Shown here in pieces: positions 11,692 through 21,162 of a DNA stretch of 64,000 nucleotides. The stretch covers positions 1-64,000 of the forward strand of contig SCUS01000193.1 in NCBI GenBank assembly GCA_004297725.1, in the 5' to 3' direction. The position numbers and the translations under genes were made by a program. The notes beneath the pieces are model-generated. The model saw only the letters and a list, made by a program, of their open reading frames with translations. It had not been told where the DNA came from and made no database searches. Origin of the DNA: Myxococcaceae bacterium. GTDB taxonomy: Bacteria; Myxococcota_A; Polyangia; Polyangiales; Ga0077539. Numbering within the stretch: position 1 is the first letter of the stretch; the number at the start of each line of letters is the position of its first letter.

Positions 11692-13713
11692 TCAGCGCGC
11701 GGCGGGGAGCAGCCGCCAGAGCGCGTGGCGACCGCCGGCGGCGACGGCCGCGCGCGCGAAGCGGTCGGGCCGCGCCTCGATCCACCCTCGCTCGAGCCCG
11801 GCGGGATCGGTGACCACGACGTACTCGATGCGCTGCTCGTCGAGGCGCCGCAGCCAGGCGTCCGGGTCGGCGCGGCGGCGCAGGCGCGCGGGGTCGTCCT
11901 GGTCGACGATCGACCCGTCGGCGGTGACGGGGACGTAGAGCACGGCGTTCTGCCAGCGCGAGCCGAAGAGCGGGAGGCGGTAGGCGTTGTGGCCGACGCC
12001 GTCCCAGCCGAAGGCCGCGGCGACGCGGTGCGGCGCGCCGTCGTCGAGGAAGCGCCACAGCGGCCAGGCGTCGGCGTAGTCGACCTCGACCGAGTGGAGC
12101 TCGTAGGCCATGTCGGGCCCGACGCGCGCCGCCTCGGCCCAGATGTCCCAGCGGTACCGCTCCCTCACCGCCTCGACGCGCGCGGGCGAGCGGGCCAGGG
12201 CGCTCATCGCCGAGCGCATCGCGGGGCTGGTCCCCTGGGGCCACGCGCTGTGCAGCGACGACAGGAGCACGAGGGTCCAGCCCGCGGCGGCGACCGGGCC
12301 GCGGGCGCGCGCGGCGAGGACGTAGAGCATCACCGGGAGCGTCACCACGAGGCGCCCGGCGACGAGCGCCCAGGTCGTGCGGATGGCCACGTAGTCGTCC
12401 GAGAGCGCCGCGGCGAGGGGCACCGCCGAGAGCGCGAGCAGCAGCGCGGCGGCGGCGCGGCGGCCTGGCGCCCGGTCGCGAGCCAGCCCGGGGAGCCCGA
12501 CGAGGGCGAGCGCGATCACGGCCACGACCTGCTCGCCCCAGTCGAGGCGCTCGGCGCCGTAGTCGAACTTCGGGAGCATCAGCGCCCCGGCGAAGCGCCA
12601 CGGAGCGCGCTCGTCGGCCGACGGCGGATCGAGCCGCAGGGAGTAGAGGTCCGCGAGCTGGGGATGCCCCGGGAGCAGGGTGTGCCCGCCGAGCTCGAGC
12701 GCGAGGGGCCAGAGGGGAGAGCCGGTGGCGAGGAGGGTGCGGAGGTACGCGGGGAGCAGCACCGCCGCGGCGACGCCCATCGCGGCGACGGGCCATGCCC
12801 ACCGGCGGGGCTCGTCGGCGGGGCCGCGGCGCCACCACGCGAGCGCGGCGACCGTGAGCCCGCAGGCCAGCAGCGGCAGCCCGCTGAGCTTCGACCCCGC
12901 GTGCACCGAGAGGGCCATGGCCGCGAGGACGAGCTCGCCGCCGCCGACGCCGCGGAGGCTGCGCGCGAGGAAGAGCCCCGCGAGGAGCCACGACGCGGTG
13001 ACGAAGTTGTCGACGTAGCCGGAGGTCGAGAGGTTGACGAGGCAGGGGATGAGCGCCGCGCCGAGGCCCGCGCGGGCGGCCTCGCGGGGGCGGGCGCCGA
13101 GCTCGCGCGCCAGGCAGGCGGCGGCGAGCGGGACCATCGCCCACACCAGCGCCCCGGTCGCGGCGACCCAGGCCGAGGAGCGGGTGAGCAGCATCGACCA
13201 CGCCCAGGGCACGTCGCCGCCGCGAGGGAAGAACGTGAGGTAGCCCACCTGGTCGGGCGCTCGCTCGACGGGGTCGTAGCCGTGCTGCACCCACAGCACC
13301 GGGCGCACGAGGTGGTAGGTGAGCGAGTCCCACGCGAGGGCGGGCGAGACGGTCGCGCGCAGCACCCGACACGCCACGAGCGCGGCGGCGCTGAGGGCCA
13401 TCGCGGCGGTGAGCGGGTCGCGCAGCAGGGCCCCGAGGGCGGCGAGGGAGGCGCGGAGGTCGCGGGCGAGCTCGGCGCGCCGGGCGATCAGGCGAGGCGC
13501 GAGGGCGGCGGCGAGGGCGGCGGCGAGCGCGAGGGCGGCCGGGCGGCGGAAGAGGTGCAGCGAGGTGAGGAGGTTGAACGCGACGGCCTGGACGAAGAGC
13601 CCGGCGGTGAGCGTGGCCGCGAGCCGGGCGCGCAGCGGGGCGTCGTCGGCGAGCAGCGCCCGCCCGAGGAGCCAGGCCGCGAGCGCGAGCGCGAGGGCGG
13701 CGAGGAGGGTCAT
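11692..13713 (-). CDS. Polytopic membrane protein, GT-C glycosyltransferase-like
   Basis: 673 aa, with roughly twelve hydrophobic helices across the first two thirds and a soluble C-terminal domain (about 540-673). The motif AWDSLTYHLVRPVLWVQHG early in the protein recalls the Asp/His-containing first loop of ArnT/PMT-type GT-C enzymes, which transfer sugars from polyprenyl phosphates. I cannot name the donor or acceptor. Its stop is adjacent to the hybrid kinase stop (convergent, no gap). Upstream, on the same strand, lies a cytosolic hypothetical separated by 12 bases, suggesting an operon. Confidence 0.6.
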   Translation of the reverse strand: MTLLAALALALAAWLLGRALLADDAPLRARLAATLTAGLFVQAVAFNLLTSLHLFRRPAALALAAALAAALAPRLIARRAELARDLRASLAALGALLRDPLTAAMALSAAALVACRVLRATVSPALAWDSLTYHLVRPVLWVQHGYDPVERAPDQVGYLTFFPRGGDVPWAWSMLLTRSSAWVAATGALVWAMVPLAAACLARELGARPREAARAGLGAALIPCLVNLSTSGYVDNFVTASWLLAGLFLARSLRGVGGGELVLAAMALSVHAGSKLSGLPLLACGLTVAALAWWRRGPADEPRRWAWPVAAMGVAAAVLLPAYLRTLLATGSPLWPLALELGGHTLLPGHPQLADLYSLRLDPPSADERAPWRFAGALMLPKFDYGAERLDWGEQVVAVIALALVGLPGLARDRAPGRRAAAALLLALSAVPLAAALSDDYVAIRTTWALVAGRLVVTLPVMLYVLAARARGPVAAAGWTLVLLSSLHSAWPQGTSPAMRSAMSALARSPARVEAVRERYRWDIWAEAARVGPDMAYELHSVEVDYADAWPLWRFLDDGAPHRVAAAFGWDGVGHNAYRLPLFGSRWQNAVLYVPVTADGSIVDQDDPARLRRRADPDAWLRRLDEQRIEYVVVTDPAGLERGWIEARPDRFARAAVAAGGRHALWRLLPAAR

Positions 13714-13725
13714 CGCGCGGGAGCG

Positions 13726-14778
13726 TTACAACGCCTGCGGCGCGAGCGGCAACCCGAGGGCCGCGAGCAGGGCGTCGGCGACGGCGCGGTCCCCGTGGCT
13801 GCGCAGCGTCACCCGTAGCCGGGTCGCGTCGCCCGGCGAGGCCGAGGCGCTCCCCCGCACGAGCCCGGAGCAGCGGTCGTCCTGCGCGATGAACGACCAG
13901 CGCCGGAGGCCCGCGGGGTCTGTGTGGCGCGCCAGGCGGAGGTGCCAGTCGCCCGACCGACCGTAGGCCGCGTCGACGTGGCCCCTCGGCACCGACACGT
14001 CGACCCGATCGTAGTGGAAGCCCCTCGCCCTCGACTCCGGGTCGCCGGTGAACGACTCGCGATGGAGCACCTCGGGCGGCGGCAGGCCGAGCGCGAGGGC
14101 GAGCGCGTCGAGGTCGGCGAGCACCCGCTCTCCATGGGCGCTCACGGCCTCGTCGGTCATCACCGGCGCGGTCGGCCTGGGGATCCACCCGATGGGCGCG
14201 TAGTGGAAGTCGGACGAGAGCAGCACCCCGAACCACCGGCTGCCGTAGCTGGCGACGGCGAGCTCGACGGGCCCGCCGTCGAAGGGGACGCGCTGGTACA
14301 GCTCGCAGGAGAGGACGCGCTGGTTCCAGTCGAGGGGCGTCGACGGCGGCGTGGTGGGCGAGAGGCGGAGCGCGGTGCGCTGCGTGAGGAGCCGCTCCAG
14401 GCGCCCCCTCAGCGCGGGCGAACCCTCCGTCGACAGGTGCTGGCCGTGCCGCTTCTCGATGCGCATCGGCCCGCAGGAGAGCTCGAAGCCCGCGGTGGAC
14501 GCGTCGATGTCGTCGTCGCGACCGTGGATCACCCCGACGTCGACGTAGAGCAGCGCCCGCGCCTCGCCCGCCACGAAGACCCGCTCGCTGCGCGTCGACG
14601 ACACCTCCGCCAGCTCGTGCAGCGCCGCGTCGCCGAAGCGCACCTCGCCTCGGGTGTCGAGCGAGTGGGCGGTGAGGCCGTCGCGCCGGTCCGCCGCGCA
14701 GGTCTCCAGGAAGGCGCTCCGCGCGACCTCGAGGAGCGTGCGGTCGTCGACGCTCCCGATGGATCGGAGGGGGGTCAT
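13726..14778 (-). CDS. Conserved-looking hypothetical protein
   Basis: 350 aa from ATG at MTPLRSIGSVDDR; an upstream in-frame GTG would add two residues. No signal peptide, membrane segment or motif I recognise. The sequence is balanced, with alternating charged and hydrophobic residues typical of a folded cytosolic protein, including HYDRVDVSVPRGHVDAAYG and a tandem of short beta-like strands. It directly precedes the GT-C-like membrane protein on the same strand, which suggests a shared role. Function unknown. Confidence 0.7.
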   Translation of the reverse strand: MTPLRSIGSVDDRTLLEVARSAFLETCAADRRDGLTAHSLDTRGEVRFGDAALHELAEVSSTRSERVFVAGEARALLYVDVGVIHGRDDDIDASTAGFELSCGPMRIEKRHGQHLSTEGSPALRGRLERLLTQRTALRLSPTTPPSTPLDWNQRVLSCELYQRVPFDGGPVELAVASYGSRWFGVLLSSDFHYAPIGWIPRPTAPVMTDEAVSAHGERVLADLDALALALGLPPPEVLHRESFTGDPESRARGFHYDRVDVSVPRGHVDAAYGRSGDWHLRLARHTDPAGLRRWSFIAQDDRCSGLVRGSASASPGDATRLRVTLRSHGDRAVADALLAALGLPLAPQAL

Positions 14779-14816
14779 CGCCACGGCGGCACCGGGGACT
14801 TCACACCGGCGACGGG

Positions 14817-16055
14817 TCAGCCCGCCGCGGCGTCGAGGGCCTGCGAGAGGTCCTCCGCGAGGTCGCGCCAGTACTCGACGCCGATGCTGATGCGCACCAG
14901 CCCGTCGGTCACGCCGCTCACGCGCAGGTCGTCATCGGACATCTCCGACGCGGTGGTGGTGCGGGGGTGGCAGGCGAGCGACTCGACGCCGCCGAGGGAG
15001 ACGGCGATGAGCACCCGCTTGAGGGCGTCGAGGAATCGAAACGCCGCCTCGCGGCCGCCGCGCAGCTCGATCGCGATCATCGATCCGGGGGCGCGGCACT
15101 GCTTCTGGAAGATGCGGGCCTGCTCGCCCTCGAAGAGCGACGGGTAGTGCACCCGCAGCACCGCCGGGTGCTTCACCAGCAGCGGAACCAGCTTGCTGGC
15201 GTTCTTCGACTGCTTCGTCATCCGGAGCCAGAGGGTCGCCATGCTGCGCTGGAGCATCCACGCGGTGAAGGGCTCGCAGATCGTCCCGAAGAACGCGCGC
15301 ATGGTCTTGAAGCGGGCGACGAGCTCGGGGTCGCGCGTGGTGACGGCGCCCGCCACGAGGTCGCTGTGCCCGCCGAGAAACTTCGTCGCCGAGTAGACCA
15401 CCGCGTCGGCGCCGTGCTCGAGCGGCGACTGGAAGACCGGGCCGAGGAAGGTGTTGTCGACCACCATCGGGACGTGCCGGTCGGTCACCGCCCGGTCGAT
15501 CTCGGCGCGCAGGCTGCCGAGGTCGATCATCTGGAGCGTCGGGTTGGCGGGGGTCTCGACGTAGACGAAGGCGAGGTTGGGGCCGTGCTCCGCGAGCGCC
15601 TCCTGCCACTCCCCCTCGGCGACCGCGATGGCGTCGATGTTCCACTCGGGGAGCATCTGGCGGAAGAAGTGGTCGGTGCCGCCGTAGACCGGGCGCTGGT
15701 AGAGCACCTTCTTCCCGGGCTTCGCGAGCGTCAGCACCACCGTGACGATCGCCGACATGCCGCTGGTGAACGCCGCGCAGGCCGCGGCGCCCCGCTCGAC
15801 GGAGCGCAGCGCGTCCTCGAACATCTCCGCGTTCGGGTGGTTGAGCCGCGCGTAGATCAGGCTCTCCCGCTCACCCGGGACCGCGGCCACCTTGCCGAGC
15901 GCCACCTCGAAGTGGTGCGCCGCCTGCTGGGCCGTGGCGAAGCAGTACGTCGAGACCGGGTAGATCGGCGGCCTCACCGCCATCACGCTGAGCGAGGGGT
16001 CGTACCCCTCCGAAATCGAGCTCGTCTCCGGATGCACATGTCGTCCTGAGGTCAT
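14817..16055 (-). CDS. Cys/Met metabolism PLP-dependent enzyme (methionine gamma-lyase / cystathionine gamma-synthase type)
   Basis: 412 aa from the ATG at MTSGRHVHPETSS. Typical gamma-family fold: RLNHPNAEMFEDAL (substrate and PLP phosphate region), FTSGMSAIVTV, VDNTFLGPVFQSPLEHGADAVVYSATKFLGGHSD with the Schiff-base Lys, and SLGGVESLACHPRTTTAS near the C-terminus. It acts in transsulfuration or sulfur amino-acid breakdown. Sequence alone does not separate methionine gamma-lyase from cystathionine gamma-lyase or synthase. In-frame upstream residues are shadow of the divergent gene. Divergent from the DUF4199-like gene, 97 bases apart. Confidence 0.88.
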   Translation of the reverse strand: MTSGRHVHPETSSISEGYDPSLSVMAVRPPIYPVSTYCFATAQQAAHHFEVALGKVAAVPGERESLIYARLNHPNAEMFEDALRSVERGAAACAAFTSGMSAIVTVVLTLAKPGKKVLYQRPVYGGTDHFFRQMLPEWNIDAIAVAEGEWQEALAEHGPNLAFVYVETPANPTLQMIDLGSLRAEIDRAVTDRHVPMVVDNTFLGPVFQSPLEHGADAVVYSATKFLGGHSDLVAGAVTTRDPELVARFKTMRAFFGTICEPFTAWMLQRSMATLWLRMTKQSKNASKLVPLLVKHPAVLRVHYPSLFEGEQARIFQKQCRAPGSMIAIELRGGREAAFRFLDALKRVLIAVSLGGVESLACHPRTTTASEMSDDDLRVSGVTDGLVRISIGVEYWRDLAEDLSQALDAAAG

Positions 16056-16152
16056 GCGCGCGACTCTAACGCCTCCGCGCATCGGAGGGGGTGAGCCTCC
16101 GCGAGGCCCCGGATAGTTGCCCGCCCGGACGACACGCTCCCAGAGTGCCCCC

Positions 16153-16632
16153 ATGCGTGGCCTGCCCGAAGACCTCCGTTGGGGCTTCATCCTCTCCTTC
16201 TCCGGCTTCCTCTGGATCTGCCTGGAGTACGCGCTCGGCCTCCACACCACGCGCATCGCGCTGCACCCGGTGCTCACCAACCTCTACGCGCCGGTGGCCG
16301 TCACCATCATGACCCTGGCCATCCGCCGTCACCGCGACGCCGACGGCAACCTCTCCTGGGCCGAGGGCATCCGCGCCGGGATGGTCGTCTCCGCGGTCAC
16401 CTCCGCCCTCGCGGTGCCCATGCTCTGGGTCTTCCTTCGCTACGTGAACCCGCGCTTCTTCACGTCGATGATCCTCCACGCCGCGTCCCACGGGCGCACC
16501 GTCGCGGAGGCCCGCGCCTACTTCAACTTCCGCTCCTACGCGGCCGAGTCGGTCATCGGGCCGCTGGTCCTCGGGCTCTTCACCTCGGTGATCGTCGTCG
16601 CCGTGCTGCGCTGGAGGGCGCGCAGGCCCTGA
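16153..16632 (+). CDS. DUF4199-like small membrane protein
   Basis: 159 aa from the ATG at MRGLPEDLRWGFILSF. Four hydrophobic helices (about residues 8-30, 36-55, 74-98 and 134-154) with a short polar segment containing HRDADGNLSWAEGIRAGM between the second and third, and a longer one after the third. This matches the topology of DUF4199 proteins, whose function is not known. It is divergent from the PLP enzyme and converges with the beta-propeller-like hypothetical, so it is probably transcribed alone. Confidence 0.7.
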   Translation: MRGLPEDLRWGFILSFSGFLWICLEYALGLHTTRIALHPVLTNLYAPVAVTIMTLAIRRHRDADGNLSWAEGIRAGMVVSAVTSALAVPMLWVFLRYVNPRFFTSMILHAASHGRTVAEARAYFNFRSYAAESVIGPLVLGLFTSVIVVAVLRWRARRP

Positions 16633-16663
16633 CCGTCCGCGACGGGCTCCGAGGGGGACCCCT

Positions 16664-17893
16664 TCAGCCGCCGAGCGCCGCCCGGTCGATGTCGAAGAGC
16701 GAGAGCACGGTCCTGCTGCCGCCCGCGTCCTTCTTCCAGAGCAGCGCGAGGAGCTCCCCCGCGGCGGAGAGCCCGATGATCCTGGCGCCGCGGTGGGTGC
16801 AGCGCTGCGTGTCGTCGACGAGGAGGTCGCGGGTGACCGATGCGCCGTCGTCTCGCCAGCGCCACACGCCGACGCCGTCGGAGACCGCCACGTCGTCGCC
16901 GAGGCGCGCCGCGAAGGAGGTCTCCCACTGCATCTCGTGCTCGAAGCCTCGCGCCCCCTCGGCGGGCGTCGGCGGAACGGTCCCCGCGCCCCAGCCCGAG
17001 CGGCCCACGCGGTAGTTGTACGTGGTCTGGTTGGTGGCGATGCGCTCGAGGACCGAGTCGAGGTAGCGCTGATCCCACTGGGCGCTGGCGCGGGCGCGGA
17101 GGGCCACCGCGCGCTCCATCGCCGGCGCGACCGCCGGCACGAACGGCGTCTCCGGCCCCGGCGCCACGCGGAAGGCGTAGCGCGGCGAGCCCAGCACCCA
17201 GAGCCCACGCCTCGCCGGGATCACCGTGAACCCGAACACCCAGCGCAGCCGCCCCGCGGGCTCCCCGGCGCCGGGCGGGTACCAGGCGAGCCCGGCCGAG
17301 TCGCCCGGATCGGCGCTCGCCGTGTAGAGCGTTCCGTCGTCGCTGAAGGCGTTGGCGTAGAGGTCCGACTCGTCTTCGTGGAGCCATTGCTCTCGCACCG
17401 CGCCGTCGGGAATCGAGATGTGCATCAGCGCGCTGCGGTCGTCCGCCCCGCTGACCCGGAGCGCGAGGCGGTCGCCCTCCGGGGAGAACGCGAGGGGCGT
17501 CGACGGGCGAGCGAGGGAGTTGCGCATGATGAGGCAGTAGTGCGAGACCTGCGCGGTGCAGAGGGGCTCCGCGCGCCCGCGCTCGCCGACGTGGATGATC
17601 CCGCGGCGGGCCTCCCCCTCGAAGCGCATCTCGGCGACGGCCCAGCGCCGACCGTCGCGGGACCACGCCGGGAGCTCGATGTTCAGGTTTCCCACGTTCG
17701 GGAGCGCGTCCTCCACGGCGCCGGTGGCGAGGGTGTGCAGCTCGAGCCGCCTCTGCCCCCATGGCCCGCGGATCACCGCCGCGACGGCGCCGTCGGGAGA
17801 GAGCGCGAGGTCGGTGCCCTGCGCGATCTCGATGTTGGCGCGGAGCTTCGCCGCGGGGTGCAGCCAGAACGGAACCTTCGGTCGGGGTGCCAT
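16664..17893 (-). CDS. Cytosolic WD40/YncE-like beta-propeller hypothetical
   Basis: 409 aa from the ATG at MAPRPKVPFWLHP; a GTG 18 bases upstream is also possible. Repeated blade-like units such as TDLALSPDGAVAAVI, TPLAFSPEGDRLALRV and YANAFSDDGTLYTAS indicate a beta-propeller of the WD40-like or YncE type. No signal peptide is seen. These propellers usually serve as interaction or display scaffolds; none of the residues suggests catalysis. A related architecture occurs at 44916-46214, so this organism appears to have a family of them. Confidence 0.65.
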   Translation of the reverse strand: MAPRPKVPFWLHPAAKLRANIEIAQGTDLALSPDGAVAAVIRGPWGQRRLELHTLATGAVEDALPNVGNLNIELPAWSRDGRRWAVAEMRFEGEARRGIIHVGERGRAEPLCTAQVSHYCLIMRNSLARPSTPLAFSPEGDRLALRVSGADDRSALMHISIPDGAVREQWLHEDESDLYANAFSDDGTLYTASADPGDSAGLAWYPPGAGEPAGRLRWVFGFTVIPARRGLWVLGSPRYAFRVAPGPETPFVPAVAPAMERAVALRARASAQWDQRYLDSVLERIATNQTTYNYRVGRSGWGAGTVPPTPAEGARGFEHEMQWETSFAARLGDDVAVSDGVGVWRWRDDGASVTRDLLVDDTQRCTHRGARIIGLSAAGELLALLWKKDAGGSRTVLSLFDIDRAALGG

Positions 17894-17979
17894 GCCGGAG
17901 ATTCCTACCACCGCCGCGTCGGGGGCCGCCCTGGGGCTCTCGCCGGACGACGCTCGGATGCTATGCAGCCGGGCGAGCG

Positions 17980-19116
17980 ATGAAGCCCGTTGCCACCCCC
18001 GAGGCGCCCCGCAGCGCCGGTCCGTCGTGGGCCGTGTTGTCCCTGGTCGCGCTCGCCTCCGCGTGCGGCGGGGCGGATCCCACCTCGGAGGTCCCCGAGG
18101 CCGGCGTCTCCGACGGCGGGCTCCCGGCGCCCACGGTCGACCCTCGCACCGGGATCGTCCACGAGGTGGGCTCGGTGCGGGTCGACCCGTCGTGGCCGCT
18201 CGTGCGCTCGTGCGCTCCCTCGGACGCCGGCCTGTGCGCGGCCGAGCCCGGGCGCTACGTGCCGCTGGCCGATGGGGAGTCGGAGGCGGTGTGGCGCCCT
18301 TCGGACGGGCGCTACGTCAACGAGCCCACGCTGGTGCGCACCGAAGACGGTACGTGGCACGCCTTCGCCAACGGCGCGGCGGGCAACGGCGACCCGTGGC
18401 GGGAGACCTCCCTGCTGCACGCCAGCGCGCCGTCGCTGGGCGGGCCCTGGCGCGACGAGCCCGACGCGCTCGCGGCGAGGGACCCCGGGGCGCTGGAGCG
18501 ACAGCTCTGGGCGCCCTTCGCGGCGCGCGAGGGCGATGGGTGGTCGCTCTACTACTTCGCCCACGGGGCTGACGACGCGTCGTGGCTGCGCTCCGCGCGC
18601 TCGCCCGACCTGCGCGCGTGGACCCGCGACCCCGAGACGCTCCCCGCGGGCCGCGACGCGACGGTGTTCACCCGCGCCGACGGGACGCGGCTGATGTACT
18701 CGGTGGGCCTGGTGCGGCGCGCGGATGGCGAGCACGACGTGGTGCTGCTGCACGCCTCGAGCGACGGTCGCACCTGGCGCGCGATGGACCCGGCGCTGGA
18801 GCAGCCGAGGCCGTGCCGCGCGAGCTGCTGGGGCTTCTACGAGTCGCCCTTCGTGGTGGCCTTCGGCGGGATGTACTTCCTCTTCACGACGTACACCGAC
18901 TCGAGCCCGAGGACCTACGAGCAGACGGCGGTGTTCCGCTCGGCCGACCCGACGCGCTTCGAGCAGCCGCCGGTCGCGGTGCTGCGGGCGCACGGAGGCG
19001 AGGTGCACACCGAGGGGGGCCGGGTGTATCTCACGGGCGGAGGCTGGCCGGGGAACATCGGGGAGGCGCGGCGGGGGATGTCTCGCACGCCGCTGGCGTG
19101 GGCGCGGCAGCCGTAG
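17980..19116 (+). CDS. Secreted five-bladed-propeller (GH43/GH32-like) lipoprotein
   Basis: 378 aa from the ATG at MKPVATPEAPRSAGP. A signal peptide ends in a lipobox LASAC followed by an acidic linker. The body resembles five-bladed glycosidase propellers: YVNEPTLVRTEDGTWHAFANG, RQLWAPFAAREGDGWSLYYF, LRSARSPDLRAWTRD and GFYESPFVVAFGGMYFLFTT, the last resembling the Glu-Ser-Pro site of GH43/GH32 enzymes. Substrate unknown. With the GH92 protein upstream it suggests surface glycan breakdown. Divergent from the propeller hypothetical, 86 bases apart. Confidence 0.68.
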   Translation: MKPVATPEAPRSAGPSWAVLSLVALASACGGADPTSEVPEAGVSDGGLPAPTVDPRTGIVHEVGSVRVDPSWPLVRSCAPSDAGLCAAEPGRYVPLADGESEAVWRPSDGRYVNEPTLVRTEDGTWHAFANGAAGNGDPWRETSLLHASAPSLGGPWRDEPDALAARDPGALERQLWAPFAAREGDGWSLYYFAHGADDASWLRSARSPDLRAWTRDPETLPAGRDATVFTRADGTRLMYSVGLVRRADGEHDVVLLHASSDGRTWRAMDPALEQPRPCRASCWGFYESPFVVAFGGMYFLFTTYTDSSPRTYEQTAVFRSADPTRFEQPPVAVLRAHGGEVHTEGGRVYLTGGGWPGNIGEARRGMSRTPLAWARQP

Positions 19117-19221
19117 GAGGCGGTGGGCTGCGCGGCTGCGAGGGTGCAGCGTCGCGGGTGTCCAGCGTCGGTGCCCGCCGAGCAGCGCGACCCGGCCGAG
19201 GATGTTGTCCGGTCGCGTGAG

Positions 19222-21042
<1,821 letters not shown>

Positions 21043-21062
21043 GACGCGGCCCGATGATGCAG

Positions 21063-21083
21063 GATGCAACCTCTGGTTGCATC
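21063..21083. promoter_or_regulatory. Perfect palindrome, likely enhancer site of the sigma-54 activator
   Basis: GATGCAACC, spacer TCT, GGTTGCATC: nine-base perfect arms. A further GATGCAAC lies at 21089-21096 and a partial GATGCA at 21056-21061, giving a cluster of half-sites. It is about 70 bases upstream of the putative -24 element, a normal enhancer distance. It is also 20 bases from the activator's own ATG, so binding could control both genes. Confidence 0.65.
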
Positions 21084-21134
21084 ATGAAGATGCAACGGGC
21101 ACCTGGGGCGCTCCGAAGTCCGACGGCGCAGGTC

Positions 21135-21148
21135 GGAGCGTGCCTTGC
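21135..21148 (+). promoter_or_regulatory. Putative -24/-12 (sigma-54) promoter of the redox operon
   Basis: GG at 21135-21136 and GC at 21147-21148 are separated by exactly ten bases, within CGGAGC-GTGCC-TTGCA (consensus TGGCAC-N5-TTGCW). The -12 half is excellent and the -24 half weak. Transcription would begin about three bases before the ATG at 21163, leaving almost no leader, which is the main argument against it. Confidence 0.4.
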
Positions 21149-21162
21149 ACCGGGCCCGCGGC

